Positions 35,801 through 47,144 of a DNA stretch of 64,000 nucleotides are shown piece by piece. Source of the DNA: Charina bottae (lineage: Eukaryota; Chordata; Lepidosauria; Squamata; Charinaidae); NCBI GenBank assembly GCA_023362775.1, contig JALMGJ010000011.1:18526001-18590000 (forward strand). The letters are read 5' to 3'. Within the stretch, counting starts at the first letter, position 1, and each line of letters opens with the position of its first letter. A model generated the notes under the pieces. It did not search any database. It saw nothing but the letters and a program-made list of their open reading frames with translations, and was not told the origin of the DNA. Made by a program: the position numbers and the translations under genes.

Positions 35801-38800
35801 TTTATCCTACAGCTGGAAACCAATTGCCAGTTACATTGATGGCCAGTTTGAACAGTATTTTCAGGATGAGAGCGGCCTTGACCGCAAGAATATTCAGGAT
35901 GGGCGTGTCCATTGCTGCCTCTACGTCCTTTCGCCCTTTGGACATGGGTATGATGCGCACAGGTTTAGGGGCAAAGCAAAATGAAAAGTGGGTAAGAGCC
36001 TTGCCCCTGGTCTCTTGGGGGGACCAGGGGTCTCCAGCTGAAGAGCAGCTTAACTTCAGATAGGACCCAGCCCAGCACGTGCATCCCCCACCCAGTTCGG
36101 TGTTGGAACTGGTCAAATGATAATGAAACACGACCAAGTGTGTTCAAAAGGCCTTCCGTGCTAACCATGCATCTTGACATCCAGCTGGCAGGCGAGTTTA
36201 TTATTTTATTTCAAATAAATGATCAGCTGGGGGCAGGCAGAACCGAACTGCTTGGCTGGCATCTAGGGTGTTTTCCAAGGACAGTCAGACCTCTGGCTCC
36301 TCCTCTTTTGCTACAGGCTCCGCCCCCTGGATATAGAATTCCTCCGAGCCATCCATGACAAAGTCAACATTCTGCCCGTGATTGGAAAAGCAGATTGCTT
36401 GACTCCAATAGAGGTGCAGCACAAGAAAGAAAAGGTACCCCACGAGAAAAAAAACAAATCTGCCTCACGGAAATAAATCTTGTAGATTACAAGAACACCC
36501 AGACCCCTTTCCCATGTATTACTGCCAACCTAGTTCTCCCCCATCATATATTTGGGGGAAAGGAGAAACAAAAGCATTGCAGGCTTGTCTCTACAAGCTA
36601 TCAGTCGGTGGAACAGGCTGCCACTTGAAACGGTGAGTTCTCCGCTGGAGGTCTTCAAATTGAGGTCATCAGAGATGCTGTTGTGGTTTCTGATCTGAGC
36701 AGGAGTGTAATGGTATGTGGGAATGACCTTGGGAGACAGGAGGAAGAGCCACAGACTAGGCAACGTTCAGATAAGAGGCAGCGGAGCCCGCAGAAGCAGT
36801 GGGCGTGTGGCAGTCTCAGAAGGGGCCCTCCCTAGTTTCTTGGACTGTAAAAGTGAGCGGGCAGAGATTTGTAAACTCCATGGATATAATGATATGTGGG
36901 AATGACCTTGGGAGACAGGAGGAAGAGCTGCAGACTAGGCAACAGTCAGATAAGAGGCAGCTGAGCCCACAGAAGGAATGGGGACGTGGCAAATGTCTCA
37001 GAAGGGGCCCTCCCTAGTTTCTTGGACTGTATAGGTGAGGAGGGAGAGATGTACTTTCGGACTTGCAAGATTCTGTTAATGTAACCTTACAATAAAGCTA
37101 GAGCTAGTACTTCTGGGTAAGTGGCTGAACAAGACGACCTCTTCCAATCTATGAAAAATATTTCCTTCGACTAGGCCCTGACACCGGATGTCCCAGACAC
37201 ATCCATATAGTTTTCTTAGTGACAGTACAGAAGTGGTTTAATATTTCCTTCCTCCAGGATGATTTTATAAAATTTCCCAATCAAGATTTCCTTGTGGTCT
37301 CCCACCCAAGTCCTAGTCATGCCTGATTCTGCTTGAAAATACCCGCATTGAACGACCACCATCCCTTCCATAGCTGCATTTCAAGGCTGTTTTAAAGTTA
37401 CTTGTTTCCATCCCTTTGGACATACAGATTCGGCAGGAGTTAGCAGCCAACAGCATCTGCATTTATGAATTTCCTGATTGTGACTCTGATGAAGACGAAG
37501 AGTTCAAAGCTCAGGATGCTGAGATGAAGGTGAGAGCGTTGCAATCTCCTGTATGTTGCCTGTGATGCTCTCTGGGGTTAGACTAGTGTTTCTCAACCTG
37601 GCTGGGGAATTCTGGGAGTTGTAGTCCAGACATCTTCAAGTTGCCAAGGGCTAACTAACCCTGGGTTAGTTAAAGCAGCCAAGACTTAAGGGTCTAATTC
37701 GCGTTCTCCCTGCAGCGAAGCATCCCTTTTGCTGTCGTTGGATCTAGCCATGTGGTCAGAGAGTTAAAGGACAAGGTGTTTCGGGGAAGACAGTATGCCT
37801 GGGGAACAGTGGAAGGTACAACTCATTATTTTATTTATTATTATTATTATTTATTTATTTATTATTATTTATTATTTATTAATTACTTATTACTATTATT
37901 ATTATTATTGGGATGGGCAGCAGAGGGCACTGTGCCATGGGAAGTCGGAGGTGACACCATCTCCTGGTTTCTCGTCCCCTAGTGGAGAACGCCGCTCACT
38001 GCGACTTCATTAAACTTCGGAACATGTTGATTCAGACTCACATGCAGGATTTGAAGGATGTGACCCACGAGGTTCACTATGAGAACTACCGCGCCCAGTG
38101 CATTCAGAGCCTCACCAGACCCGGAGCTCGGGATCGCAGCAGCCGCGCGTAAGCCAGCTTTGGGACTTTTCCAAAGTGGGAGGTTAGCTGAGGGAACTCG
38201 GATGAGGAGCTCAAGAATGAATCGAGTGACTGGCTGGGTTTGTATGGCCTCATGAAAACCAAAAGCCCCAAACCCCAAGCAACTGGTTTACACGCGCTGA
38301 GCCATAAGCCATGGTTCCTAAACCGCAGGCTATGTTCACACAACTCGCTAAGCCAAAGCCAAACATGCATTACGGCTTACTGAGCCATCTGAACCAGGCC
38401 AGTGCATGCCTCTCGCCTGACTTAACGGAGCACTCAGATTCAGCTGAAACAAGATTTTTCTAAAACAAAATCTTTGAAGTGTTATCAATGAAGAAACTGG
38501 CAGAAAAAAGAGAGAGCGGCGGTAACAGACTAGCTTCAGGTTGAAGGCTTTTCTAAGCCACCTAGAGCATTGTCCCCTATCTCTGCCAGCTTATTTTGAA
38601 ATAAATCTTGTTAACCCCAACTTATGACTAGATGAACTGTAGGTCCATATAGATGACTGTGTGGATTATTATAATGAAGTACGGTCATCCTTTATTGAAA
38701 CTGTTGTATAAAACTTTATATACATATAACATATGGGCAAGAAGCATGTCTGTCTGTCTGTCTGTATGTATGTAATTGGCTTTGGTTTTGCTTTCTTTTT

Positions 38801-39995
38801 TTCCCTTTTTCAGTTCAGTTTATTTAAATCAGTGTTTTTCAAACTTGGCAACTTTAAGATGCGTGGACTTCAACTCCCAGCATGCTGGCTGGGGAATTCT
38901 GGGAGTTGAAGTCCACGCATCTTAAAGTTGCCAAGTTTGAAAAACACTGATTTAAATAAAGCACAAACAAGCAAACACTGATTTAAATAAAGCATAAATA
39001 AATAAAGCAAGCAAGCAAGCAAGCAAGCAAGTATACAGTACATGCATACATACATACATACCAAGAAAGTGACCCAGTGAAACATAGAAACTCTCCCTTG
39101 CCTCTCTAGGAAACTGTCACGCCAGAGCGCCACCGACCTGCCCGTCCTGCCCCTGACTGAGACGGAGAAATTAATTCGTGAGAAGGATGAGGAGGTGAGT
39201 CACAAAGAGAAGCAGGACTGGTTATGCAAACTTCTGTGCTTCCCTGGAGGGAGTGAATTTTCCAACCTTTCCATCTCCTCTTCCCTGATTGGTTTCCACC
39301 TTAGTTGCAAGGGGTGGGGCATCCCTTGACAACCTCTCAACCTTGCGACGTAGTCCAGACAAGAAGCACACCCAGAAGAACTAGCTCTACTTTATTGTAA
39401 GGTTACATTAACAGAACCTTGCAAGTCTGAGAGTGCATCTCTCCCCCCAACGCCTTTACAGTCCAAAAAACTAGGGAGGGTCCCTTCTGAGATGTTTGCC
39501 ACTGCCCGATTCCTTCTGCGGGCTCAGCTGCTCCTTCTCCAACCACTGCCCTGGCTGCGGCTCTTCCCCGTCTCCCGAGGTCATTCCCACATACCATTAC
39601 ACAACCAGGTACAAAACTGAAGGTCTCCCAGAGAAAAGACAGATCGCTTCCCTCCCATTTCCCTTGATAGAAGACAAATGTGTTTCGTATCTCTACTTCC
39701 ATGCCAACTACAGAGGAGAGGGAATGCAAGTTCCTGGCCTCTTAGCGAGCCTTGGTACGGGTTGGATGATTCGTCTTGCCCAGTGTAGTCAATCAGCTTC
39801 TCGCCCCAGCCTGCCCCCCAAATCCCAGCTGCTCTTTCCCAGTAGTCCCAGGCTGGGGATAAACAGCTGGCTGCACCGCGAGCACAAAGTTCATTTCTCC
39901 ATTGCCCTTCCCAGTTGCGTCGGATGCAGGAAATGCTACGGAGGATGCAGGAGCAGATGCTGCAGAGCAAGGGGGAACAATGTGACAGCTTCTGA
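32890..39995 (+). CDS. SEPTIN1: Septin-1, GTP-binding cytoskeletal protein
   Basis: Eleven coding exons: 32890-32892 (ATG only), 33000-33090, 35065-35151, 35252-35375, 35813-35947, 36317-36434, 37428-37529, 37716-37815, 37983-38148, 39110-39194 and 39915-39995. All have GT-AG borders and agreeing phases, giving 363 residues (human is 367). Septins form filaments on membranes and actin; septin-1 is prominent in lymphocytes. Visible motifs: polybasic HRKTVKKGF (16-24), P-loop GESGLGKS (32-39), DTPG (89-92), GKAD (170-173), the WG of the septin unique element (249-250), and a C-terminal [16 protein letters not shown] short coiled coil. GKAD and [11 protein letters not shown] favour SEPTIN1 over SEPTIN2/4/5. 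The frame stays open 89 codons upstream of the chosen ATG, to another ATG at 32623. Confidence 0.93.
33386..33428. repeat. (CTG)n/(CTC)n repeat
   Basis: Seven GCT units run into about seven CTC units in SEPTIN1 intron 2. Confidence 0.9.
33876..34178 (+). mobile_element. SINE insertion whose 5' half is AT and (CATAA)n repeat
   Basis: A perfect 14-bp duplication ACTCACAATTCTTA (33862-33875, 34179-34192) frames a 303-bp insert. Its right part (from about 34030) is the 3' half of the Squam1/Sauria-type SINE with the normal tail. Its left part is AT-rich palindromic sequence and about 14 CATAA units, with no SINE head, A box or B box. SEPTIN1 intron 2. Confidence 0.88.
35655..35795 (-). repeat. 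Dispersed repeat, unclassified (LTR-like)
   Basis: On the minus strand it includes GTAAGCCAGGTCAAGAAACA followed by CACCACAAGG. Similar sequence occurs on the plus strand near 21755-21840 and on the minus strand near 22870-22950. It resembles part of an LTR but ends were not resolved. SEPTIN1 intron 4. Confidence 0.4.
36595..37175 (+). mobile_element. CR1-type LINE 3' end interrupted by LTR family X
   Basis: GGAACAGGCTGCCACTTGAA and GGTCTTCAAATTGAGGTCAT at the left and GACGACCTCTTCCAATCTAT at the right are typical CR1 3' stretches. Between them (about 36706-37128) sit two partial tandem copies of LTR family X, starting TGTAATGGTATGTGGGAATG and again near 36890, ending in CCTTACAATAAAGCTAG. 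SEPTIN1 intron 6. Confidence 0.55.
37587..37652. mobile_element. Partial palindromic MITE, family A
   Basis: Truncated: CTAGTGTTTCTCAACC at the left and TCTTCAAGTTGCCAAGGG at the right, with most of the central stem missing. SEPTIN1 intron 7. Confidence 0.6.
38830..38949. mobile_element. Palindromic hAT-type MITE, family A (copy 2)
   Basis: A 120-bp near-perfect inverted repeat with ends CAGTGTTTTTCAAACTTGG and its complement. Flanked by a perfect 8-bp duplication ATTTAAAT (38822-38829, 38950-38957). SEPTIN1 intron 9. Confidence 0.92.
39343..39601 (-). mobile_element. Solo LTR, family X (copy 3)
   Basis: On the minus strand it starts TGTAATGGTATGTGGGAATG and includes CCTTACAATAAAGTAGAGC. 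The 5-bp duplication CAACC lies at 39338-39342 and 39602-39606. No internal retroviral region remains, so it is a solo LTR from recombination. SEPTIN1 intron 10, opposite to the gene. Confidence 0.75.
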
Positions 39996-40290
39996 AAGAG
40001 ACGAGAGCTCTCCTTCCAAGAACCACAGGAATCCCAGAAGGGAGAAACGCTCTGGCTGATTTTCCTGCAGCCAGGGACCAGAGGAGCCCACCAGCTTTGG
40101 AAAATGGCCAGGTCAGCTCTGGCAGATGGACTGTGCCTTTCGAGAAGTGGAAACAGGAAATCACTTAGGGAATTCTCTCCTCTGTCCGCCTGTTCCTCTC
40201 TCGCACGCAGCCCTCTCCCCATCCACCAGGACCCTGAGCATTGCTCACTTGCCAGCATAGTAGTGCTTCAGTAATAATTCAAGACTCTCC

Positions 40291-40296
40291 AATAAA
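40291..40296 (+). promoter_or_regulatory. SEPTIN1 poly(A) signal
   Basis: AATAAA 296 bases after the SEPTIN1 stop codon, the first canonical signal downstream. Confidence 0.7.
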
Positions 40297-40620
40297 GGTA
40301 AAATGCAATTTTGGACCCAGGCAGGCCTGAAATTTTTAGTGCACCTTCTCTCACAATTTCTTTCTTGCTAGATATTGATATCCAAAGTATAATGCATTCA
40401 TGCTTCTGGACTGAATCTTGCCCAGCATCAAATAACTGCTTTTAGAGTAGGACCCTATCATTGTCCAGTTCTGGTTTATTCAGTATCATATTATCAGGAC
40501 ACATCAGCTGAACTGACACAGCTCACTAAACCATAATATTGTTCCTTTTGTTATGGATGAGTGTTATGCGTGATGGCAGGCAAACCCAGCCAATTCTGAT
40601 TAAACCACCATGGCTTAGCT

Positions 40621-40921
40621 CAGGGTTTCTAAACCAGGGTTCCGTGCAGCCCTAGAGTTCCACGAGAGGTCACTAGGGGTTCCCTGGGAGATCACAATTT
40701 ATTTAAAAAAACTATTTCAAATTCGGGCAACTTGACATTAGAGGTTTCATTCTTTATTTTTAGTTTAAGAACACTCTTAATGCATATATACAGGCCTACC
40801 CATGAAACGAATATAATTTTGTAACTTCTGGCCTGTACTTAAGCCTGAATGTTCAGGGGCTCCCCGAGGCCTGGAAAATATTTCAAGGGTTCCTCCAGGG
40901 TCAAATGGTTGAGAAAGGCTG
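40621..40921. mobile_element. hAT-type MITE, family E (copy 2)
   Basis: It starts CAGGGTTTCTAAACCAGGGT and ends GGTTGAGAAAGGCTG. A perfect 8-bp duplication GCTTAGCT flanks it (40613-40620, 40922-40929). About collinear with copy 1 at 10257. Confidence 0.88.
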
Positions 40922-40929
40922 GCTTAGCT

Positions 40930-42413
40930 TAACATGGGAACCAAATAATTTTCTACAATACCCACAGATCTTCCACAAGAATGCTGATATGTTATAGTTA
41001 AACAATTGGTAAGAGGCTGCAAAAAGATGACACTAGGGGAAGTAACTCTTTAATTCTTGGCTTAATACTATAATAGGCAGAATCAGCAGGATGGTTTATT
41101 GGGTGAGCAAGAACAGGAATATTATGGAGGGGTGACTGAGGTGCTGAAGTAGAAACTTAAGTGTCCATTCCTATCCACAATGACTCTGACATCATGACAT
41201 CTGTGCTGTAACATCATGATGCATGCTCCAGTTTCTGTACCTGTGTTGCAATATCACACACATATGAGTGTGCTGAGTATGCACTGTATTGTCACATGTA
41301 TGTAAGGGGGGGCATTTGCATCGAGACATCACTTGTCCTTTCTGCCCACCTGTAGGAGCGAATGAATCAATACAGAGCAGACATATCTAGCAACCTCTTG
41401 GGGTTTTATTATTTTACGAAGGTAGCCATGCTATGTTGCCAGTTTGAGCAGGAAAACCACCACAGCCACTTCATTCTTTAGCCTCCCACCGTTTCTTCTC
41501 AAATATACCCTCTGCATTTGCTTTTGAGACCTAAAGGGGATTACAAATGAGGCTTTAGAAAAACAGCTTGAGGTGGCCAATTCTATTGGAAAGAATGTCC
41601 AATAGATCCAGTCGTGAAGAAGCCTTCAATTCTTCAGGTCAAAATGGCAGCCGCCTACTTTTCTTTAAAAACCAAACGAAAGGAAAGCCACAAGCTAGAG
41701 AGAATAATTTGGCCTTATTCAGAAAGCAGAGTGTATAAAACTGTGTTTCTCAGCCTTGGCAACTTGAAGACAGTTGGACCCATGGCTGGCTGGGGAATTC
41801 TGTGAGTTGAAGTCCACACGTCTTCAAGTTGCCAAGGTTGAGAAACACTGGTATAAACGCTCCTTGCCCTTTTATGCTTGATACACCTCAAGGAAGAGGG
41901 CACATATTTCTCCCTGCAAAATACCTTTTTCCGCAAGCTGAGGCAAGACATTTCAGCTTTGCGTCCCCTCCAAAGAAATTCCTCTGCACTCCCATGATGC
42001 GCACATCTGCAATCCTTGAAGATTGGGATGGAGAACCTACAACCTTCCAATGGTGGTTGGACTCCAACTCCAATGTCTCTTAGGCAACCCGGTCTCAGGG
42101 TGATGGAATTGTAGCCCAACATTTCCTGGATGGTCAAAGGTTCCCCAAATCTACTTTACAAAAGAAAGGAAAAGGCAAAGGAATAAAAACAGGGCTCCCC
42201 ACAACAGGGGTATTTGCCTATCTTGGAATCAGAGCTTGTTGGATTCATCCTGCAAAGCCGAGAGTAAAACAGGGGGCACTTTGAACTGCTCATCCAGATG
42301 AGGTCCTAAATCATGAAACAGCAACTGTCGTAGCTTGGTTAGAAAAGAGCAGCCTCTAAAAGCCACAGACTGGTTTTCTCTTCTCTCCACCCAGGAAGAG
42401 GTTCTGTCCATAC
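40930..42413. other. Intergenic between SEPTIN1 and DCTPP1 (convergent 3' ends)
   Basis: No gene was recognised. It holds a family A MITE at 41741. The DCTPP1 3' UTR must lie at the right edge, but I found no canonical AATAAA on the minus strand close to the stop. Confidence 0.4.
41741..41850. mobile_element. Palindromic hAT-type MITE, family A (copy 3)
   Basis: Arms CTGTGTTTCTCAGCC and GGTTGAGAAACACTG. Flanking 8-mers GTATAAAA (41733-41740) and GTATAAAC (41851-41858) differ at one position. Confidence 0.85.
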
Positions 42414-43066
42414 TTATTGCTGATACTCTGTGTATTTTTTGGACGAACCATAGACCCGCTTGGCTGGGTATTTGAGGCAGTTCTTCTCTATTTTATGGAG
42501 AGCAGCAGAAGGAAGGTCCACATGGCATTTATTTGCCAGCGCAACCAAATAAATGAGGACATCGCTGAGCTCATCGGCGAGGGCTTCGCGCTCCGATGGT
42601 GTCCACCCTGGTAGGCCTTCTGGGGCTTCTTCCCGCCATTGGCTAAAGACAACAGAGAAAAGCACGGAGTGGACATGACAGCTTAGATGGACCCAGATTA
42701 AAAAGCGAGAAGAAAGCCGGAGGTAGGTTCTCTTCTCGTGATATGCTAAACCAGTGTTTTTCAACCTTGACAAGCCAATATCCACGCAAAAAGGACTCTT
42801 TCGTTCAGAGTGCCACAGCTAAAGAATCCCTACCTCTCCTGCCTTTCCTTAGTGCAGTATTACTCAACCGTGGCAACTTGAAGATGGGTGGACTTCAACT
42901 CCCAGAATTCTCCAGCCAGCCATTGGCTGGGGAATTCTGGGAGTTGAAGTCCACCCATCTTCAAGTTGCTGAGGTTGAGAATCACTGGCTTAGTGGATAG
43001 AATAGAGCTATGAAGCAACTCTCAACACTTGTGCTACTCCCAGGAAACATGCTCTGGACATGTTCG

Positions 43067-43106
<40 letters not shown>

Positions 43107-44330
43107 CCCCTGAAATGAATTAACCCAGCCTTTACCCTGAGATTAAAAAAAAATAATTAAAACATGCCAAATCAATAAAACCATGAAAAGAGCATCACCG
43201 TATAGATCAGTGTTTCTCAACCTCGGCAACTTGAAGAGGTGTGGACGTCAACTCCCAGAATTCTCCAGCCAGCCATTGGCTGGGGAATTCTGGGAGTTGA
43301 AGTCCACCCATCTTCAAGTTGCTGAGGTTGAGAATCACTGGTATAGATGCTCTGTAACAAGAAGAGCAATTTAAGCTCAAACCAAGAGCACATCTCAGCA
43401 AAGCAGCATGTTTTAACCCAGTCCCCACCTGGTGGTATGGGTGAGCATTCCAGCAGCAGGGAGCCACCACAGAGCAGGCCCCCACCCACATTTTGTACGT
43501 ATCCCAAGGATGTGCATCCACTCACAACTGCAAGTCGAATTTTCAACTTGCCCAGTTACCTAATTCAGAATGTGTCCTTGCCCTTGATTGGAGGAAGCCC
43601 CCTTCCCCTGGTGGGTCCCTCTTGCAAGAACATAAGCAGTGGATCATACCCCTGGCCCATCTAGTCCAGCAGTCTGTTCTCCAGCAGGGGCCAACCAACT
43701 GCACAAGGAATCCCACTAGTCTTCCAGCAGATGACCTTCAGAGGCAGTCCCACTGCCGTCAAGGCCTACAGAATCTAGGATCCTCCTGTGGACAGACCCT
43801 TTTCCTAAGTTAAACTGCAGAGGAAGGGGGAAAGTGGAAACCTAGGAAACACGCTTCTGCACTGCCTAACTCCTGGTGGGTGAGCAAATACAGCAGATAT
43901 GAAAAAAGACATCAGTGGTTCCCAAGGAGCCATCTTTTGATCTACCTCCCCATCTCTCCCCACCATTCCCTGGATTGTCATACTCACAAGAGCTCTGCCA
44001 GCTCTCCAACCTCCCCAACGAGAGCAAGAAGCAGATTCCGAGGCTGGTGGTACTTCCCCCAGCCCCGCTCAGCGGCGAATGCAGCCTGGAGGCTTCGACT
44101 GCGGGGTACAAAGCAGACGAGACTATGAGAATGCTGCAGAGGGAGAGATTATCCATACGCTCTTCTTCCAAAGGGGGAAGAAACATGAATTAAGGGTAAG
44201 TGGGATGAGATAAGAGGGCATCTCACATGTCTTCCAAGGTGGGGTTGGCACTGAACTGGAATGGTGCTGGAGATGTGCTGGGCCCATTAGTTACTACTGC
44301 CTCCTCTACTTCTTCCTCGTTTGTCTTCAT
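42414..44330 (-). CDS. DCTPP1: dCTP pyrophosphatase 1
   Basis: This all-alpha NTP pyrophosphatase hydrolyses dCTP and modified dCTP (e.g. 5-halo- and 5-methyl-dCTP) to dCMP and pyrophosphate, cleaning the nucleotide pool in cytosol, mitochondria and nucleus. Three exons on the minus strand: 44227-44330, 43988-44098 and 42414-42642. All splice borders are GT-AG and the frame is intact, giving 147 residues (human 170; the N- and C-terminal tails are shorter here). The metal-binding motif E64-x2-E67 (VGEVGELAE) and E96-x2-D99 (DELSDV) of the MazG-like fold is present, with YHQPRNLLLALVGEVG before it. The start ATG is the one that joins in frame; upstream the frame is open, but nothing there looks conserved. 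TSS not located. Confidence 0.92.
42855..42987. mobile_element. Palindromic hAT-type MITE, family A (copy 4)
   Basis: A 133-bp inverted repeat in DCTPP1 intron 2. Flanking 8-mers CCTTAGTG (42847-42854) and GCTTAGTG (42988-42995) differ at one position. Confidence 0.85.
43068..43105. repeat. (TTAG)n microsatellite
   Basis: About nine GTTA units between MITE copies 4 and 5 in DCTPP1 intron 2. Confidence 0.95.
43208..43340. mobile_element. Palindromic hAT-type MITE, family A (copy 5)
   Basis: A 133-bp inverted repeat with a perfect 8-bp duplication GTATAGAT (43200-43207, 43341-43348). It is only 220 bp from copy 4 and shares the same GGCTGGGGAATTCTGGGAG stem, so both may come from one sub-family. 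Confidence 0.93.
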
Positions 44331-45107
44331 TGAGCAGGAATGCCAGGCCTGGCAGTGGAAATCAGAGCAAAGTGAATGTTTACCCTGTTGGGGAATCATA
44401 AAATGGCCCCACCCCTTTGCAGTGGCCAGTTTACAACTGGATAATAAGACCTTAGATGTGTGCTTGAAGTGGCAGCCTTTATGGAGGGCAGAGAAAAGCT
44501 TAAAATGGATCTTTCTGTGGTAGCCTAGACTCACTCTGGGTCTGAGCATTAAACAACAACAAAAACCAATCTTGGGCCATAACTTCTTATAATCACTGGG
44601 ATTTGCTCCCTTGTTTTTAGAGCACTTTGCAGTTAAGAAAAGCTTTATAATTTCCCTGGGTACTTGTCCGACTTTGGACCCAATATCTAGAAGAGAAGAA
44701 AGTTAACATCCTACATTCACATGCGTAGAAAAAGCACCCAGAGAACAGGTTTGCCTATAGGGTAAGCCACCATATGGTTGGTCTGGTCTCAGCTTAGTGT
44801 TGTTGCATAAAGCCAGGCTATCATAATTACCCAGGAAACTACGGCTAAACAAATCACAGCTTAGCACAACATGTGAACTCTGTCATTAGCTTTCCTCAAA
44901 AACTGTAGCTTTAAATAATTCTTACAGCCTCCCAAGAAATTCTTAGGGTCAAAGAAGGCTCAGGGAGACAGAACTTTCCAAGGATTAGACTAGTGATGAA
45001 TGAGATAGACGCACAAATAAAATAGATACATAAATTAAGGCATCAATGCAATAGATGTGCAGATGCAGAAAATGCCTGGTGGGTGAGCAAATACAACAGA
45101 AACGCAC

Positions 45108-45357
45108 TGTCAGGGAGATAACTGGTGGAGGAGGAGGGGGCTCCCTCCAGGGGGATAAATGCATGCGCAGTACTGAATCGCTTTGCTTTCCTCCCAAGAG
45201 GCTGAAGAAGGCCCCGCCCTAGTTTCATGGGCCTTTTCTCTGAGCATCACTAATTCATTTCAGTTTAGCTGGATTCTGTCTAGCAGAGTAGAACAATAAA
45301 ACACTAGAGCTTTTACACCAAGTCTCAGTGTGTTTTCCTTCACTTGAAGTCAGGACA
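45108..45357 (+). mobile_element. Solo LTR, family Z
   Basis: 250 bp starting TGTCAGGGAGATAACTGG and ending GTCAGGACA, with an internal AATAAA-type signal near 45295. A perfect 5-bp duplication CGCAC lies at 45103-45107 and 45358-45362. No internal region remains. Its size and TSD length fit a Gypsy-type or small retroviral LTR. Confidence 0.78.
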
Positions 45358-45438
45358 CGCACACAAGCATTTTGAAAAAAGACACTAGCAGTTCCCAAGA
45401 AGGCACCTTTTGTTCTACCTCCCCTGTTGATATCTTCT

Positions 45439-45792
45439 TTAATGCATCACAACAGGCCGACCTGCAGGCCCCTCTTGCGATGCACTGAAGCTTACATTGC
45501 CACGTGATTCGCTCACAGGATATACTCTCTCTGTTACCTCTGTCCTCTTGTCCATGGTGTTTGCAAGACCAGAACCTTCCGAAGCACTATGTTCCTTGTC
45601 AGTCTGGGACACAGAAGGCTCTGCGGCACTGTGACACACATTGGTGGCTATGTGCTGCTGAGGATCAGACGGATTCACACACATCTCATATTTGCAGGCC
45701 CGGCAGGCTGCCCTCCCTTCCTTGCCTACAAGGGCCTGGAATTGGGCATCTGAGTCCTTTTCCTTCCCTTTGTCCCCCTCTGATGATGCCAT
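45439..45792 (-). CDS. Unrecognised protein with CxxC-x4-C motif
   Basis: A 117-codon ORF, ATG at 45790-45792 in good context (ATCATGG), with a strong acceptor (CTTCCTTCCAG) 12 bases upstream. A matching 5' exon with donor CCAG|GTGAGT exists at 48468 below a clear promoter, so this is probably a real spliced transcript. The protein is hydrophilic and Ser/Glu/Lys-rich, with no signal peptide or membrane segment. The cysteines at 30, 33, 38 and 53 (CRACKYEMC...) could bind zinc. The stop overlaps an ATTAAA poly(A)-type hexamer. I do not recognise the family. It could be a small zinc protein, a lineage-specific gene, or the first coding exon of a longer product if a weak donor (CAG|GTCGGC) is used. 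DCTPP1 follows 1.1 kb downstream on the same strand. Confidence 0.55.
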   Translation of the reverse strand: MASSEGDKGKEKDSDAQFQALVGKEGRAACRACKYEMCVNPSDPQQHIATNVCHSAAEPSVSQTDKEHSASEGSGLANTMDKRTEVTERVYPVSESRGNVSFSASQEGPAGRPVVMH

Positions 45793-46887
45793 GATCAGTC
45801 ACACCTGGAAGGAAGTAAGGGAAAAAAGAAAGAAGTGTTTAATAAAGTGGTTTGCCAAAAGCAAGAGATACTGCTTCAGACATTCTCCTGTAACACATTT
45901 CCTACACGAAAGCCACTCTTGCCAAGTAAATAGGATATTATGCTATGTCAGAGCAATCCTAACATCCCCAAAGCTTTAGATGTGGCCTCCAGAAACCTCT
46001 AGTTTTTAACCACATTTTACTTTGGAAAAGTATTAAAAACATAATTAGAGAGTAATCCTCCTGACTTAATTCCAACTATATGTAAAAAGAAATGAAATCG
46101 AGTCAACTTTTTATCCCAGCCCACCCATAACTCCTTAGAGTACAGCCCTTGGCCCACCACTGAAAGGCCATGTAGGACCTATGGTTTGGAAAAAAATGCC
46201 ACACCATCTTCGAGACGGTGAATGTCAATGTGCCCTTTTCATCTGTAAGCCCAGGATGGAGTCTGCTGCTAGGTGAGTTTTGCCATAAAATCGTCCTGTG
46301 TGAAGCAGCTGCCCCCAGTGTTCTCCAGTTCATTCAGACACGCTCCCAAGACAGCAAGAGTCCATCTCAGCCCCCATTTCCAAGCTTCTCCAATTCACTG
46401 GAACTCAATCCTTGTGCCCTCAAGCTTGGGCTTAATCTGAGCCAAGACTCTCCACGGCTGAGCCCCAAGCTCTGCTTTCAGCATGAGGGCTCACACCTCC
46501 ATCACCCCAAGGAAGGGGTGCCTCCAAACACGTGCAGAAGGCTGTTCCCCTCAACGGCGGAGCTCAGAGCATCAACATTTGGGAGACGAAATCATTTAGA
46601 GTGATTTCTTCACCACGGCAACAGAAGCAAAATGTCATCCTTACTTAGTTCCAGAGGCTATCAGCTTCTTTGCTGCCCTTTTGGGGCAGTTTCATATGCA
46701 AGAAATAAGGCAGATTAGGACATTAAAACAATCCAGGGCAGCTTTTGAGGTAAAACGGCTGAATGAAGGAAACTGTGAACATTGGTTGGATTTGCCCACT
46801 ATTGTAGGTTTGGTTTTGACTTAGTGTGATGCCAAAATCATAGTACCAGGTACAGTACTGTGGTTGGGAGATGGGCGGTGATAGAAA

Positions 46888-46918
<31 letters not shown>

Positions 46919-47144
46919 AATTAATTAATTTAAAAATGATCAATGACATCATCCATTGCAGGGACCCAGCTAACTATGGTTTGTTCAATAACCATGATGA
47001 AGCAAACCACCATTTAGCAAGCCAAAACATTCCAAGGGCTCTTTCTTTCAGATCGTACAGACTTCTCAAAGGCCTCTGGCTGGGCACTCTGGAGAATAGG
47101 AAGCTGGGCTTGATAAATCCTTGCTCCAAGCGGACCTTTCACCA

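Noticed and set aside
39581..40258. 225-codon minus-strand ORF
   Set aside because: Antisense to the last SEPTIN1 exon and running into an LTR; no family resemblance and no splice support.
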